Shown piece by piece: positions 11,138-23,738 of a stretch of 64,000 bases of DNA. The position numbers and the translations under genes are program-made. The DNA comes from Lineolata rhizophorae (Eukaryota; Ascomycota; Dothideomycetes; Lineolatales; Lineolataceae). Location: positions 1,580,003 to 1,644,002 of the forward strand of contig MU001670.1 in the NCBI GenBank assembly GCA_010093515.1, in the 5' to 3' direction. The notes beneath the pieces are model-generated. The model was not told the DNA's origin and ran no database searches. It saw only the letters and a program-made list of their open reading frames with translations. Positions within the stretch are counted from its first letter, which is position 1. Each line of letters begins with the position of its first letter.

Positions 11138-14100
11138 GGCAGCTGTTTTACTGATATATCGCAAATGATATATCGAAATATAACGAAGACGATTCAAGAA
11201 GAGATTGACGACGTAAAAACGACGATACGCAATCCAACAGCAATAACGCTCCTCGGTCGACCACCTGAGACGAAAGGCCAAGACAGCAAGACAAGTCAAG
11301 ACAAGTCAAGAGTCGACCTGTGTGCCAAAAGGCGGAGAGAGTCTGGGGTATGTATACAGGAGAACTAAGGACAGAAAAAAGGAATAAGGCTGCGAATCCG
11401 ACAGTAAGGTACCATAGGGCGTTAGCACACCAAACACATGGGAACCCAAGTTTTCTATTTGGCGTGGGGGTCTTTTGTCCCGCCCGACACCCAAGAGGTA
11501 GCCAAAGCCAAGGCGTAAAGGGAAAAGGAAAGGCTCGGTATACTGTAGATCTGAGACTCCAGTCTGCAGGGCCGCCGAACTAAAAAGGTTCAACAGCACT
11601 ATGTATGTACTCTGCAGCAGCAACCTGCGCCCCCGAAGAAAAAAGATGAGAGGAGGGGGAACCCGGGGAGCGGGCGCGCGCCAAAAAGAAAATACAGTAT
11701 GCACAGTACGCTTCGCTCTTAGCGCCACCGTGCCGTACAGAAATCACACGGGAAGAAGAAGACGAAAGAGGGGACGGAAAAGGACGAAGGCTTCATTAGG
11801 AGCATCAAGGGCGTGCGTCTGCGGAAGGCCGACGACGTCGCCTACCTACTCTTACCCCTTAACCTCGAGCTTCTCGTTCGCCAAACAACTGGTTCAATCG
11901 CTGCTGGCGAGTCCGATCGATCCGTTCCGTCAGGTTGTTGACGTCTTCTAGTACTTCAGCAAGCCTCGCCATCGCGGCAGGCATCGGCCATGTTGAGGCA
12001 AGGGAAACGATTTAATTTGCCGCGATGGTTTTTGAATTTAGGAAGACTACGACGAATGGTAGCAGTGGTAGCAGAAAAACGGCAAGATGGCCTACTACGG
12101 GGGAGGTAAAGCCGCGCACCCGGCGAGGCGGCGGCTGAGCTCCCTTGCGAACGCGAGCGCCGGGGTGGGTGGAGGAGCCCTGTTCGATACGGAGTATCTA
12201 CCCGCGCGGGCGGAACCAGGTCTACTCGCCAGCAACTGCCAACAGCGCGGCCAGGGCGCCGGCGATCGTCCCTTTCCCGCGTTGGCCGCAACATGATAGC
12301 TGAACAAGGCGACCTGACGTGCCGTTGTGAGCATGGGTGGGACGGGCCCGCGGGCCCAGCTAGCGCAGAGCATCATTTCGGGACCGCACGCATGCAGGGC
12401 TGTCGTCGGTTGGACTGCGTGGCGGGCCTGTCTAGAGAAGTTGGGGCCCGAGGGCACGCTTCCTGGCGATGGACGTCGAATTGGAGGCCACTTGCAGCTC
12501 CGCGCATGCGTACAGATCGATTGGGCCGCCTGGCGCAGGATCGTCCCAGATGCCTATCCCCGGCACCGGTCGGATAACTTCGCACACGCATGATGCGCGA
12601 AACAGAAAATTATGTTGTCGTTGTTAGCCTCGCTGCAAACAGCCGTCTTCAGTTGCCGTCAGTCGATGCTTCCTCCGCACTCCGTTCACGGCGCTAATCG
12701 CTTCGCAAACGGCGGACCTGCCCGCCTCGAGCGAGCCGTGCCGAGTAGCTGCAGCGACCCTCGCCCAGCTTGAGTCAAGTCGGCCAGGCGAACGGAGTAC
12801 GGAGTATGTACCACGCACCAAGCCCCATGTGCGTCTACTGTAGCTTGTCGAACCGGCTCGCCCCGGCCGAGCCTACTGCATCCATCCGTCAACTCGCCCT
12901 GGCATTGGGCGTCCCCATCTTCTCCCCGCCCGCCAACCGTGTACGGCATGGTCCGCGGGGTTCACGGACTCAACGTGAAAATAGTGCGACGCTTCAGTGC
13001 CCGCCTCGAGGCCCTCGAGACTTCGACTCGAACAAGGCAGAAACAAGCGGATCCTCGAAAGCCACAAGCGCAAGCCCGGGCGCTGGGCACGAGCGAGGGC
13101 GCCCCGGATCACTGGCCCGCGTGCGTGGGGGTTCCCGCCTTGTCTGCGGCTGCAGGAACTACGATGCAGTAGGTTCATCGGTCCAGTATTCCTCAAGGGC
13201 TCGCGGAAGCTCTTCCCCGACGGGCATCGGTCGCGCCCCGGTTTGCTGCAATTCGTTCGACCGGGACGTTCGTCCGTCGGGCCTCCCATCGAGCCCGTAA
13301 TTTTGGCGCGCTGCTGCGGGTTGAGACGAGAGTGGCTGCCCGACCGCAGTAATAAGAAATACTACAGTGAGAGCATGCGGCGGCCGCATTTCTGATGCTG
13401 CGGGCCTAACGTGCGGCTGTCACATTTGGCGTCCGCTACATACGCAGTATTCGCTTCGGCATGTTCCCTTTTTGCTTCTTCCCCGTCGCTGGTAACGGCT
13501 ATTGCTGCGCACGTAGTATGTTTACATCGCGTCCCGTGTACGATAGGTACAAAGTTGGCCGGGGGTTGCCGCGCTCCGCGGAACGTATCGGACTATTTAG
13601 ACAAGGGGCCCTAGCCCTAGACCGATGTCGACGCGATTTTGGGGCGGGAGGATGGCGGACCCGAGGCGGAAGTGATCCATCGTTTCCTTAGGGTTGGGAA
13701 TAGCCAAGGCGATTTGATGGGTGCCCCTGCAGGTTCCTGCTTCTCGGAACATGCGGGTGAGTTCCGTTCGTTGGCTGCCTGAGAAAGACGGGAGCGGAGA
13801 AAGAAGAACGACGATCTCGAGTTCCGGTCGGCGTTCCCCATGATCTTCGCAGGCGGCCGCCATCTCTGAACGTGGACCCAATTTCAATGCTCTGCACAGG
13901 TTTACACGAAGGCTTCCAAATATAGGCCACTTTCCACGTATAGGCGTTGCGATCCATACGTGGTAACACCCGCTGTTTGAAATGTCAGGTACCATGCGTC
14001 TCATTTACATCACGCAGGAGCAAGGCAGACTGGGACAGGACTTGTTTCCTAAAAAGAAAAAACCACGATGCCGGGAAAATGCTCCGTATGCGGTGCGTAC

Positions 14101-16914
14101 TAGAAAGTCCACGCCAAAACGAAATCGAGAGTTGCAAGGCACGCGACATTGTGCGGCGTTTGCTCTTTCTACAGGGAATACCCAAGGACATGGGACGCAG
14201 CAGAAAGCGGCTTGACAGAAAAAAAGGTAGGTACAGTTCCGACGGCTGAAACGAGATTGGGCGGTTAGAGCGGTACAAGGTTAAGATTGTGCGGACCTAC
14301 CTAGTGATCCCTTCTTCCATTAAGGGCATATCTTCTAGAAACACATCTTATTCTTGCGCAGATATCCACTATGTTGCTCCGTATATCCAACTTCATTGTT
14401 ATTTAAAGTTTATACCGAGCCACGGTGTGGTTCAGTCTCTATGCATGTGCGCAATTCAAAACACGGGAGGACTAGCTAGGATATTCACAAGATGTTGTCA
14501 CGTTCAGCACGTCAATTGAGCACACTGTACTTTGCTTCGTACAAAATGAAAATTTCCTTTTTTCAGCGCACTCGAGTGCAACTGCACTGGACGAGATTAC
14601 GACAAGCTTCCGCCCCGTCTCGAGACGATCCATTGGGAACCAATGAAATAGCGATCTCTTATTCGGATCTTTGTCCAAGCCTCCTGCACGATGCTTGGTT
14701 GAGAAAGACAAAAACAAATATACCTAAGCACGCATCATGAGCTCCACGTCTCCATCTTCACCGACTCCACCGCCTCCACACATCCCCAGGCGCAAATCAA
14801 GATCGCCCACGGCCCTCCACTCGCCTCCAAACCTGATCGCCGCGTCGCCCTCAGCTCGCATGCACACCCGATGATTCACGCAGCAGCTGACCCAGTGATC
14901 TTCCCGATTCCCGCCTCCCATCACACGCGTCGTTCGTTGCGCATCATATGTACGTATCGTGCATCTTCCTATGCTTCATCCCTCCCCGGCAGCATCAGTC
15001 GATCTCTTATCTCTCATTACTTGCGCAGGATCCCTGTCATTGAGCAGCAAAGAAAGAAGGGGGAAAAGGGCCCACGGAAGTGGAGCACGGAGCGATGAAG
15101 TATACGCTACCGCAAGCCCCGGCCTAGCGCCACCCACTCGATCCTCTCGACGCCCCTTGATCCCTCAGTAACGGCGCGAGGCGAGGCGAGGCGAGACATC
15201 AGGGATCCACGATGAGCGACGAACGGTTAGCCGGAGACTTAGGCACCTACTTGTGGAAATGGGGTAGTTCGCGGCCCAACAAGCTTGAGAAAATGGTGCG
15301 AGCCGACTGTAAGTGAGTAAAATATGTGGGTATAGACGCCCGGTCTGGCGCACGGGCTAGAAGGCGGGGAACCGTGCCGTTGGGACGTGGGACTTGGGAC
15401 TACTGTACGGTGGCGGCGCGCGGGATTTTTGAGAGGTTCAAGGCTTCGTGATTGGTCTGTTACGCCGTTAAGATATATCCAGACGGACGTTTTCAAAAAC
15501 CAAAATCTCAAGGAAGTTATAGTCGAGTTGCTTCAGTATATGTTCCTGAAAATGGCGCGATCCATCATTTTTCTATCGCTCACAAAATTCTGTGCTACTA
15601 CGCAGCATGCCTCTTCAAACCCGGACCCACGCATACACTCACACAAACAAGTCCCTAGCTGACAGCTCCTAAATTAATTAGGGTCCCAAAAGGCCGGGCT
15701 ATCAGTCCGAACGCGCAAAGGATGCCGTAAGAGGCGGGAAGCTGCAGTTGAAGGCGTCGACCAGCGTCGCTAACGATCACAGTAGTGGCTCCGGGCACAC
15801 GGCATGGGAGAACGAGGCCTCGCTTTCTCACTTTTTGAAAAGCGCCTGCATTCGTGCAGATTAAGGACAGGGTACCTGGCATTCTATATAGGGCTATTGA
15901 GGAATGAATTGCTACAACGGAATCGCTAAGATTGAGTACGTCCTTTCAGATATACAGAGTGTCTATGGGGACGACTCGGTTAGCAAATTGTCGCCGCCTT
16001 TAGCAATATTTTTGCTCAAGACACACCAGGACTTAGGATCAACTAACCTCGACGTAGTTTGGCGGAACTTAGAGGACGCATGCGGGTTCCAGAAGAGGAA
16101 TTTAGCCATTCCTTTGTTAAATGCGGATTATGCAGCGCGATAGAGGCGGGACAGGTGCACTCATTGACCAGGAGTGTGTTGATATGGGTTTGTTTCCGGG
16201 TTAAGACGGGCCTGGTGTGACTGGTACTTCTCCGTAGTTTCTGTAGGGTTGCTTTACATTCGACAGATATGACAAGCTGAAAACGTGATTGCTCACATAT
16301 CTAATGTATTAATTGAACGCGCATTTGAGACGATTGCAATTTAATTGGATGCGGCAACTCTGTCAAGCTAGGAGTGCTCAAGAAGTTCAGGTGATATTAT
16401 GGATTTCATACTTGAACATTCTTTTTGTTTCCGTAGTGACGCAATCTCTAACACTTAAACAGGTCCTGTCACAGCGTCACAGTGTTGCCATCTAACACTT
16501 TCCTTGGCCTATGGGGTTGGCACTTCCAAATCTGAACCTGCACACAAAGTCCTGCTCGACAACCGGCTTTCTGTCTTATCTTCTGACTCTCCGCACATCT
16601 AATCAACAGCACTTTGAAGCAACCGGCTGTCTTGAGAGCCACTGCAAAGCCTTGTTGTTTTGACTCTCTAACCAACTTCTGACAACGACACTTTGAACAC
16701 TTCGACAACCCGAAGTCTGCAAAAGGCCATCATATCCTTCAGACCCAGAAGCAACACACTGCAAAAAAGGTTCAATAACACGCCTTACCCCGCAAGAATC
16801 CAACACATTCAAAAACCAACCAGCTCACTGCCAACCCATCATCCATCACCCCTTCCAAACACAAGAGCTCTAAAGAACAATCGCCTCCTCATACCTTGAA
16901 CAAACAAGCCAACC
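11138..16914. other. 5.8-kb gene-free region with a GC-rich core
   Basis: No frame here shows a recognisable domain. About 11.95-13.4 kb is strongly GC-rich with many overlapping frames on both strands, as GC-rich noncoding DNA gives. The flanks are AT-richer. Small features include a doubled 10-mer acaagtcaag near 11290-11310, a GCGAG pentamer repeated about four times near 15174-15195, and TACGGAGTA at 12188-12196 and 12798-12806. A 79-codon frame at 15904-16143 (+) and a 46-codon Ser/Pro-rich frame starting at 14738 (+) match no family I know. About 16480-16914 is C/A-rich and is the likely leader of the small HTH gene. Confidence 0.55.
15174..15195. repeat. Short GCGAG tandem repeat
   Basis: Roughly four consecutive copies of the pentamer gcgag (as gcgaggcgaggcgaggcgag) lie in a gene-free stretch. 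No function is suggested. Confidence 0.6.
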
Positions 16915-17193
16915 ATGCCTGCTCTCGACATCTGCACCCGTGCTCAAATCCTCGCCCTCAAGACCAACGGCATCTCCGACAACCAAATCGCCGAACAAAC
17001 CGGCGTCAACAAGCGTACCATCTATAGGGTTCTCAAGCGCGCCACAGAAGCGGGCTACGACCCAGACGCCACCCATCGCCCCATCACCGACGCGCACGTT
17101 GGCGGGAAGGGTAGTGCTCAGCCTGCCACGGTGAATAAGGCTGGCGGAGCAACTAAGGGAAAGAAAGGCGGGAAAGGCGGTGCTCAGGACTAG
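16915..17193 (+). CDS. Small helix-turn-helix protein, Tc1-transposase-like
   Basis: A 92-aa intronless frame starts MPALDICTRAQILALKTNGI. Residues 5-48 form a homeodomain-like HTH (DNQIAEQTGVNKRTIYRVLK) followed by ATEAGYDPDA, the pattern at the N-terminus of fungal Tc1/mariner transposases. After DAHV the usual transposase sequence is replaced by a Gly/Lys-rich basic tail (ATKGKKGGKGGAQD) and a stop at 17191-17193. There is no DDE domain downstream. The ATG has a good context (CCAACCATG) after a long A/C-rich leader like that of well-expressed fungal genes, and the frame is clearly GC-richer than its flanks. A domesticated DNA-binding protein or a recently truncated transposase are both possible. 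It could bind DNA or compete with transposases, but that is inference. Confidence 0.65.
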   Translation: MPALDICTRAQILALKTNGISDNQIAEQTGVNKRTIYRVLKRATEAGYDPDATHRPITDAHVGGKGSAQPATVNKAGGATKGKKGGKGGAQD

Positions 17194-17942
17194 AATGCGG
17201 GGGACGAAGATACGGAGGATCTTGTGTGAGATGCGGAAAGGCCGCTGAAGATAGTGTGGAGGCGAGCGTGTTATTGTGAGGAGACTATCCAAGGTTTGAG
17301 TTATGAGACTGGGTAGGCCTCAAAACCCGTCTAGCAGAAATCAAAATTGGTGCGTGGGAAATTTGGGGTTTAGTTCTAGCATTTGGCATGTAGTATGAAG
17401 GCAAGCAGCCGATTCCATGGATCAAGGACGGGGTGGATGGTTAGTCCGGTAACTCCAGATTACGACATGGTCTCTCTTCAACTCAGGGTTATGTTTCTCA
17501 CAAGTTCATCACAAACGATTCTAAGGCTTGAAAACCGATTCTAGCTCCAGGACAAGAAAGGACTCCTTCCACATCCTAGCTCTTGAAACTTGTGTATCCC
17601 ATGTATTCGTATTAGCACTTTGCTCCATGGATACTATGAACTATAACCGCGCATCACGGCGGCCCACAACCACTTTTCGAGTACATGAATGTTATAAATC
17701 GAGAGAGCATATTAACTTGAAATAAAGTTGCGATCGACAGACCCTCGCTCCTAAGTGTACAACAACATGTCGGTCGCTCACTCCACCTCGAAAGACATGC
17801 TAATCAAACAAAGCCACCGCCCGACCATACCTTCGTCAAAGGACAGCAAAATACAAAAGCGCCAGAGCCATGCCCATGCACATGCACATCACCATCAACC
17901 AGCCGCCCCGTCCACTTCAACCCCCTCTGATCCGCCATCCTT
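17194..17942. other. Convergent intergenic region
   Basis: This holds the 3' flanks of the small HTH gene and of NEO1. A His-rich frame at 17755-17967 (+) overlaps the NEO1 stop region and has no domain. Nothing else is seen. Confidence 0.5.
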
Positions 17943-20900
17943 TCAAACACCCTGCACCTTCCGATAACTTGGCGGCTTCACCCTCCTCCTCACCAACTTA
18001 ACAATGTAAGGTGGCCCCAAGCTCAGGCCCGCGATGACGGCAACCCTCCAAAAGAAGCCCACGCTCGCCACATACTTAAGCTCGAAGTAATCGCCTAAAA
18101 ATGGCACGCTAGCCACGTAGATAGCCGCCGTGCCCACGATGCTCGCCGCCATGATCCAATGCCAGGTCGTGATCTCAGCGGCCACCATGACGAGCTCATT
18201 GAGCACGAGCACGGTGAATGAGACGGCGACCATGCGGGGGAAGGTGGGCGAGTTGACGCCGAGATCGTGGTCGAAGGGGGTGGGGTCCTCACCGTCGTCG
18301 GTGTTGACGTTGGGCGGAGGCGGGACCAGGATCTGCGACAGCCCCTGGATGATGGTGCCCTGGTAGATGGAGACGGCGACCCAGATGAAGAAGGTGCGGT
18401 ACGAGAGGGACTGGCCCGGCGTGAGCTCCTTGTAGAGCTCCGGGTAGAGCGCGGCGAGAGACTCGTCAACGTCGCGGTCGAGAACGAGAGAGAAGACAGG
18501 GAGCGACGTGTAGATGGTAGCGTAGCCGACGAGGAGCCAGTCCTGGAAAGATGGTAAGCACATGCTTCAAGAAAAAGAAATGAAAGTGAAAAATAAGATC
18601 GCCAGCCGATGGGGGCTTGAAACAAGAGGAAAACTCACCCTGTACAGCGCATCCGGCCCAAACCGATTCGCAACGCTATACACCGTTTGGCAGACGGCAA
18701 TGATCAAACCACGATGAATCACAAACTGGGCCAATTTCGCGCTCCTCTTGTAGCTGCACCTTCCATGCCATACCAGCAGCTTGACCAAGTAGCAAAACTG
18801 CTCGATGCTGAAGTCGGCCGCCAGGCTCGCCTGCCTGCCCTCCTTGCCCACGATGCCGACGCCTACGTCGGCAGCCTGGATCATGGCGACGTCGTTGCCG
18901 CCGTCGCCGATGCACGCGACGCGGCGCCGCGTGTGTGCGCGGATCAACTTCGCGAGCTCGGCCTTCTGGCCCGGGGCGCACCGGCAGGCCACGACGGCGG
19001 GCAGCCTCACTGCCAGCGCGATGAAGTCCTCCCTGAGGGCCTCGTAGCCGAGCATGAGGCCGAGGCTCTCGCCGTCGATGAGTAAGCAGGCCTGCGGATT
19101 GCTCTGCAGCAGCGCGAGCGCAGCGTGGGCGCCGTCCTTCCTGCGCAGCCTCGCCACCGTGTGGATCTGCTGCCCGCGCGCCACCAGCTTGCTGCTGACG
19201 GCGACGCAGCGCGCCGTCTCGACCTTGTCGCCCGTCAGCATCCAGATGCGGATGCCGGCGTTGCGCAGCAGCTCGAGCGACGGCTTGACGTCGCGCTGCA
19301 GCTTGTCCTCGACGCCCGTGACGCCGAGCAGCTCTAGGCCGCGCTCGAGGTGTGCCGCCACGGCGCCCGCCATGGCCGCGTCGCGCCCTTGCAGCGCCAG
19401 CGAGGCCGCCGCGTGCTGCCGCGAGAAATCGGCGTACTGCGCGCCCGACAGCTTCTTGCGGCCCACGACCAGTGTGCGCAGCCCTTCCCGCGCCATGTTG
19501 GCCGTCTCTTCGTCCAGCCAGTCGTTGGCCGCCACAATGCTCGACATGACCGTGTCGGCGCCCTTCTGAAAGAACCAAATGTCTTCGCCATCGGGGCTCG
19601 CCTGGCCCGGCTTTTCCGTCCCCTGCAAGAACTGCACCACGATGCCCATGCGCTTGCCCTCGCTCGTGAACGGAAAGACGTTTAGGATCTTGACCTTGAC
19701 GACGATTTTGCCCGCAGCGGGGCCCGTCGTCGCGGCGAGCGCGATGCCGGTTCGGTCCCGCGCGGCGAGGCGCAAGCCCACGGCCTCGCACCACCGCACG
19801 ATGGCGATCTCGTCCGGCGAGCTGGCCTGGTACGTTATCGTGGGCTGCCCGTCCGGGCCGGGATCCCCGTCTGCCGTCGGCGTCACGTTGTGGCACAGCG
19901 CTAACGCGAGCACGACGTCGCGGACGCGGGAGCCGATTTCGCGACGGGTGCGCGTGGCTGAGGTGGTGGGAACTGTGTAGGCGGAGGAAGGGGTGACGAG
20001 GGTTGAGGCGGAAGTGGGGGTCGGGGAGTCCGGAGAAAGGGTCGGGGAAAAGGCATGGCGAACGAATGAGGTGACTTCGTCCATGGCTTCATTGGCATAG
20101 GATACGGTGCCGACGTGGATCTTTTTCATTTCCATCTCTGTAGTTCCGTTGTTAGCACCGTGCCTCATGTCTAGAAACAGTGAGGGGAGTTGTCCAAGAA
20201 GAGCAAACCCACCATTTTGCGTCAACGTCCCCGTCTTATCACTCAACAAATACTCAATTCTCCCCAAGTCCTCCGGAATCGTACTCGTCCTAACCACGGT
20301 GCCGGGAATGCCCTTATCCCTCTCAATGAACCAGGCATAAACACTCTTCCCCATATCTAGATTGACCCTCAGACTAATCGGGATGATAGTCGAGAACAAT
20401 ATCAAAAACCGCATGACATTAACATACCACTTCCGGGGCTCCTTCCCATCGGCATCTGCCCTCGGCTCGAACCCCTCCAGCGCCACCAATACAAACGACA
20501 CTGCCAGCGTTAGGAAGCACAGGATCTTGGTCAGCGCGTTGATCTCGTACTCGAGCAGGCCCGTCTTGCTACGCGACGGCGCCGTCGACAGCGCCTGCCG
20601 CGTCTGGCGCCCCGTGTACACGACGACGCCCAGCACCGCGCCCGACGACGCCATCACCGTGTTGGCCCAGGCTGTATTGTCGATGCTCAGTGGGACCGAC
20701 CTCGTCTGCTCCTCCGCGTCTGCCTCGGCGCCTTCTTCCGCCCCTCCCCCCGCTGGCTGTTGTTGCTGCTGCTCCCGACCGGGAGGCAGGAGCTCGAGCG
20801 TGCCGACGAAGTCGTTGACCTTCTTGTCCGGCGCGCCGGCGACGACGCGCAGGCGCGTGAACGCGCCCACGGGGAGCGTCTGCGACAGCGGCGCCGCCAG

Positions 20901-22370
20901 GCGGAGCTTCCAGTCGGTTTCGCCGTCGAGCTGGTCGGTGCGGATGAAGGCCTCGCCGCCCGAGTCGTCCTTTGCAGCTTCCTGCTGCGACGGCGGCGAC
21001 GGGAGTGGTTTCGACGTGGAGGACGTTGCAGCGGCATCCTCGTCCGCCGTCTCGATGAGGGCTTCCGGCGACGTCGGCTCCGTTGCGGCCGGGACCGCCG
21101 ACGCGGCGTCGATGTCGTGTCGCTTCTGGAGCGGCTCAGGCGCGAACGTCTTGAGCAGGACGAGGTCGGCGGGGACGCGCTGGTCCTTCTGCAGACGGAG
21201 CACGTCGCCAACCCGCAGGTCGCGGGCCGGCTTGGTGATTTCCTCGTACGAGGAGTTGCCGGCGAGCTCGTCTTCTCTCGCGCTCTGGACGGCCTGCTCC
21301 TCATCCTCCGCGTCTGTCAGCCGCTCGTTCGCGCTGTCCCTGCCCTTGGCTAGGCGCCTCAGCCGCTGCCTCTCCGCAGCCCCTGTCCTCTTTCTCTCAT
21401 TCTTGCCGCGCGCCTTGCCGCCTTTGCTCGCCGGGTCCCAGAAGCGCACGACGGTGAAGCCCTCGCCGTTGGCCTCGGCGTCCCTCCGCCGGCGGGCGAT
21501 GTCGTCCCAGGCTTCCTTACCCAGCGTGATGGCGAGCACGAAGGCCAGCGGCGCCACGTACGTGGACAGGTAGCCGATCTTGAGAGGCGGGATGGCCTGC
21601 GAGAGAGCGACGAGAAGGAAGTAGAGGTTGAAGAAGAAGGAGAACTCGGCGTAGAGGGTGCGCGGCAGGAAGGAGACGGGGGTGTATTTGGCGTTGGATA
21701 TCGCGTTCGAAGGGTAGCGCGCGGGTTGGGCCGAGGGTGGCGCGGCAACGAGGACGGTGCGCGTGGTGGAAGGCGACGAGAGCGGCGCCTCGGGTTCGGC
21801 GCTACCGTCTTCGTCCTCATCTGGGTGATAGACGCCGGCTCTGCGCCTCGCGGAGCGCCCGAGCACCCTGTCTACCATCCGTCCGACCACCCCTCCCGCT
21901 TCGCTCCAGCCTCCTCGCCGCCTCCGCACCCTCCATTGCTCTTCCCTCTCCCTCTCTCCCTCCCTGCTCCCCCTCCTCCGAGTTCGCCCCGGCCCGCCGC
22001 CCGCTAATAACGGCGCGTCATCGCCGCCTAGACTCTCGCCCGCGGAGTCCCGCTTGTCGCCGTCCTCATCCTCGACCAGGCCCCGCAAGTCCTCTTCTTC
22101 GTCGTCGTTCTCTCGCCGAGTGATGGTGTTCCGGTGTCCGCGCCGCAGGTTGCGCAGCGGGATGCGGCCGCCGAGGGCTTGTAGGACGGATGACGAGGAG
22201 GGTGTGCGGTGGGAGTCGCGGGAGCGGCGGTGCGGGAGGGCGCGGCTAGAGGAAGAGGAGGCGGCGATGGGGTCGAGTTCTTGGAGGTCGAGGTCGGAGT
22301 CGGGGTCGGAGTCGGAAGGGGAGGGAGGGCTGGAGGAGGGGCGGGAGTGTGGCGGCGTTGGTGTGGTCAT
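17943..22370 (-). CDS. NEO1: P4-type phospholipid-translocating ATPase, NEO1 type
   Basis: Three exons (22370-20213, 20137-18639, 18542-17943) encode about 1418 aa. The first roughly 200 residues are Ser/Arg-rich and probably disordered. The membrane domain follows (LYAEFSFFFNLYFLLVALSQ). Actuator motif DGETDWKLR is near residue 482. The NEO1-specific PISLRVNLDMGK precedes the phosphorylation motif DKTGTLTQN near 711-719, where Asp is the catalytic residue. KGADTVM, TGDKVETA and GDGGNDVAMIQAADVGVGI mark the nucleotide and hinge regions, and the C-terminal exon supplies the last helices. Neo1 flips aminophospholipids at Golgi and endosome membranes and is essential in yeast. Intron 1 (20212-20138, 75 nt) is a multiple of three with no stop; splicing gives TQNEMEMKKIHVGT as in the family. 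The gene diverges from SEC16. Confidence 0.93.
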
Positions 22371-23738
22371 GGTTGTAGTTGTAGCGGGTGAGAAGGTGGA
22401 CGGAGGTACATCGGGGGTTTCGAATTATCGCGGTTAAGGGGATCGCGGTGTCGGCAGCAGGCGGTAGATACTGTAGAAGCAGGCGGAGAAACTGCCGATG
22501 GTGCAGGGCGTATAGTCGCAGAGATAGTTCGAAGGATTGCGCGCGGTGGTGTGTTACCGGCCAGGCAGCGGCGATTGGTGAGACGGCGGATGAAAGCGGA
22601 GGAAGGTGTTCCCGTTTGGGAGCGAGCACCGAGAAGACGGACGGAGAGGGCTGGCGGGGATTCTCACGCGTCACGGGTGGCGTTTGGGAGGGTGCTGTCG
22701 CGATGCACCTTTGAGAGAGCAGGGCAAGAAGAAAGGACGTGGGAGAAAGCCCACCTCGAACCGGCGGATTTACACGCGCGGGCGCGGCATCACCAGCTTC
22801 ATCAGGCCAGGCCTACTCCTCCGTACGCAGGTGCAGTCGCCGGCGAACCGGGGCGCCGGGGGTTCGGCGCCGACGCCCCGGGCCTCGGGAGGCTCTCCGT
22901 GCCAAGACCTCCAGGCTGGCCTGATGGATTGGTGCGCGCTCGGACTCCGTCAGCCAAACCCTCCGTCCCGTCCGTGTCCCGGCCCTTTCACGCCTCTCCA
23001 ACCTCCGTGCTCACGCCTCTTCTTCCACCTCCCCAGGACACGCACGCCGCGCCGTGTTCTTTCCCCGCCGGCAAGCCAAGGGAATGCACCGTCAATGTCT
23101 ATCCCACTGCCCGCTTCGCCTGCCTGACCGCGCGTGCGACGACCGCTTTTGCCCCGTGTGGCACGAGCTAGGGAGCGAGGCTCGCGACTGAGCCCGACCT
23201 AAGGTGCGCCACCCTTTGTACAGGTACGTGTTGTATATGCGTTATGCCTTTTTCCGTCAACGCTGCTTCGTCCGCTATCCCGCCTCGTTGCGACCTCATC
23301 TCGAAGGCGGCAGGTGATGCCGGAGCATGTGCGGAGCGCGCACCGTCGCGAGGAATTGGTGGTTGCGGAGGAGAGCCGGAACTGCACTTCCCGCCGTCTC
23401 CTGAACGGGATTTCGGCGTCATCCATTTCGGCGGAAGCGAAACTTTCGCTGCGGAGCAGGGTCGCTCACCACTCGCAATACATCGAGAGCTAACGCCCGT
23501 TTATTTCCAGATACTTCCTTTGTTTCTTCTACATTTTCTTCTATTGTCGACCTCTTCGCGTCCTGAGCCAAGGGTACGATACCGATAGCTTTTTATTCAA
23601 TCTATTACTCCGCACATTTCTTCCCTGCCTACTAGATACCTGGCGATCCCATATCTCTCTCCACCATTTCGACTAGCCCATAATTTACGTCCGACTGTAT
23701 CCCAGTTAGACGTCCCACAAGCTACGCCCGCACCCACA
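22371..23738. promoter_or_regulatory. Shared divergent promoter region of NEO1 and SEC16
   Basis: The 1.37 kb between the two start codons is GC-rich and has no recognisable gene; a 206-codon frame at 22551-23171 (+) looks like GC-rich noise. The right end (about 23500-23738) is pyrimidine-rich, like a fungal transcription start region, and leads into the ATG context CACAATGG. Both flanking genes act in the early secretory pathway, so shared control is plausible but not shown. Confidence 0.5.

Noticed and set aside
12095-13300. Several 120-176 codon frames in the GC-rich core of the large gap
   Set aside because: They overlap on both strands, have GC-driven composition and show no recognisable motif.
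15904-16143. 79-codon plus-strand frame in the large gap
   Set aside because: Its composition is not absurd, but there is no family match, no splice partners and no promoter context, so it is not called as a gene.
18676-19896. 406-codon minus-strand frame inside NEO1
   Set aside because: It is a shifted-frame shadow of the GC-rich NEO1 exon, rich in Arg, Gly and Ala, without domains.
20362-21573. 403-codon plus-strand frame opposite NEO1
   Set aside because: It is an antisense shadow of the NEO1 coding sequence, Ser/Ala/Arg-rich, with no domain.
22551-23171. 206-codon frame on the plus strand between NEO1 and SEC16
   Set aside because: It is Arg/Pro-rich with overlapping frames on all strands, as expected in GC-rich noncoding DNA, and shows no domain.
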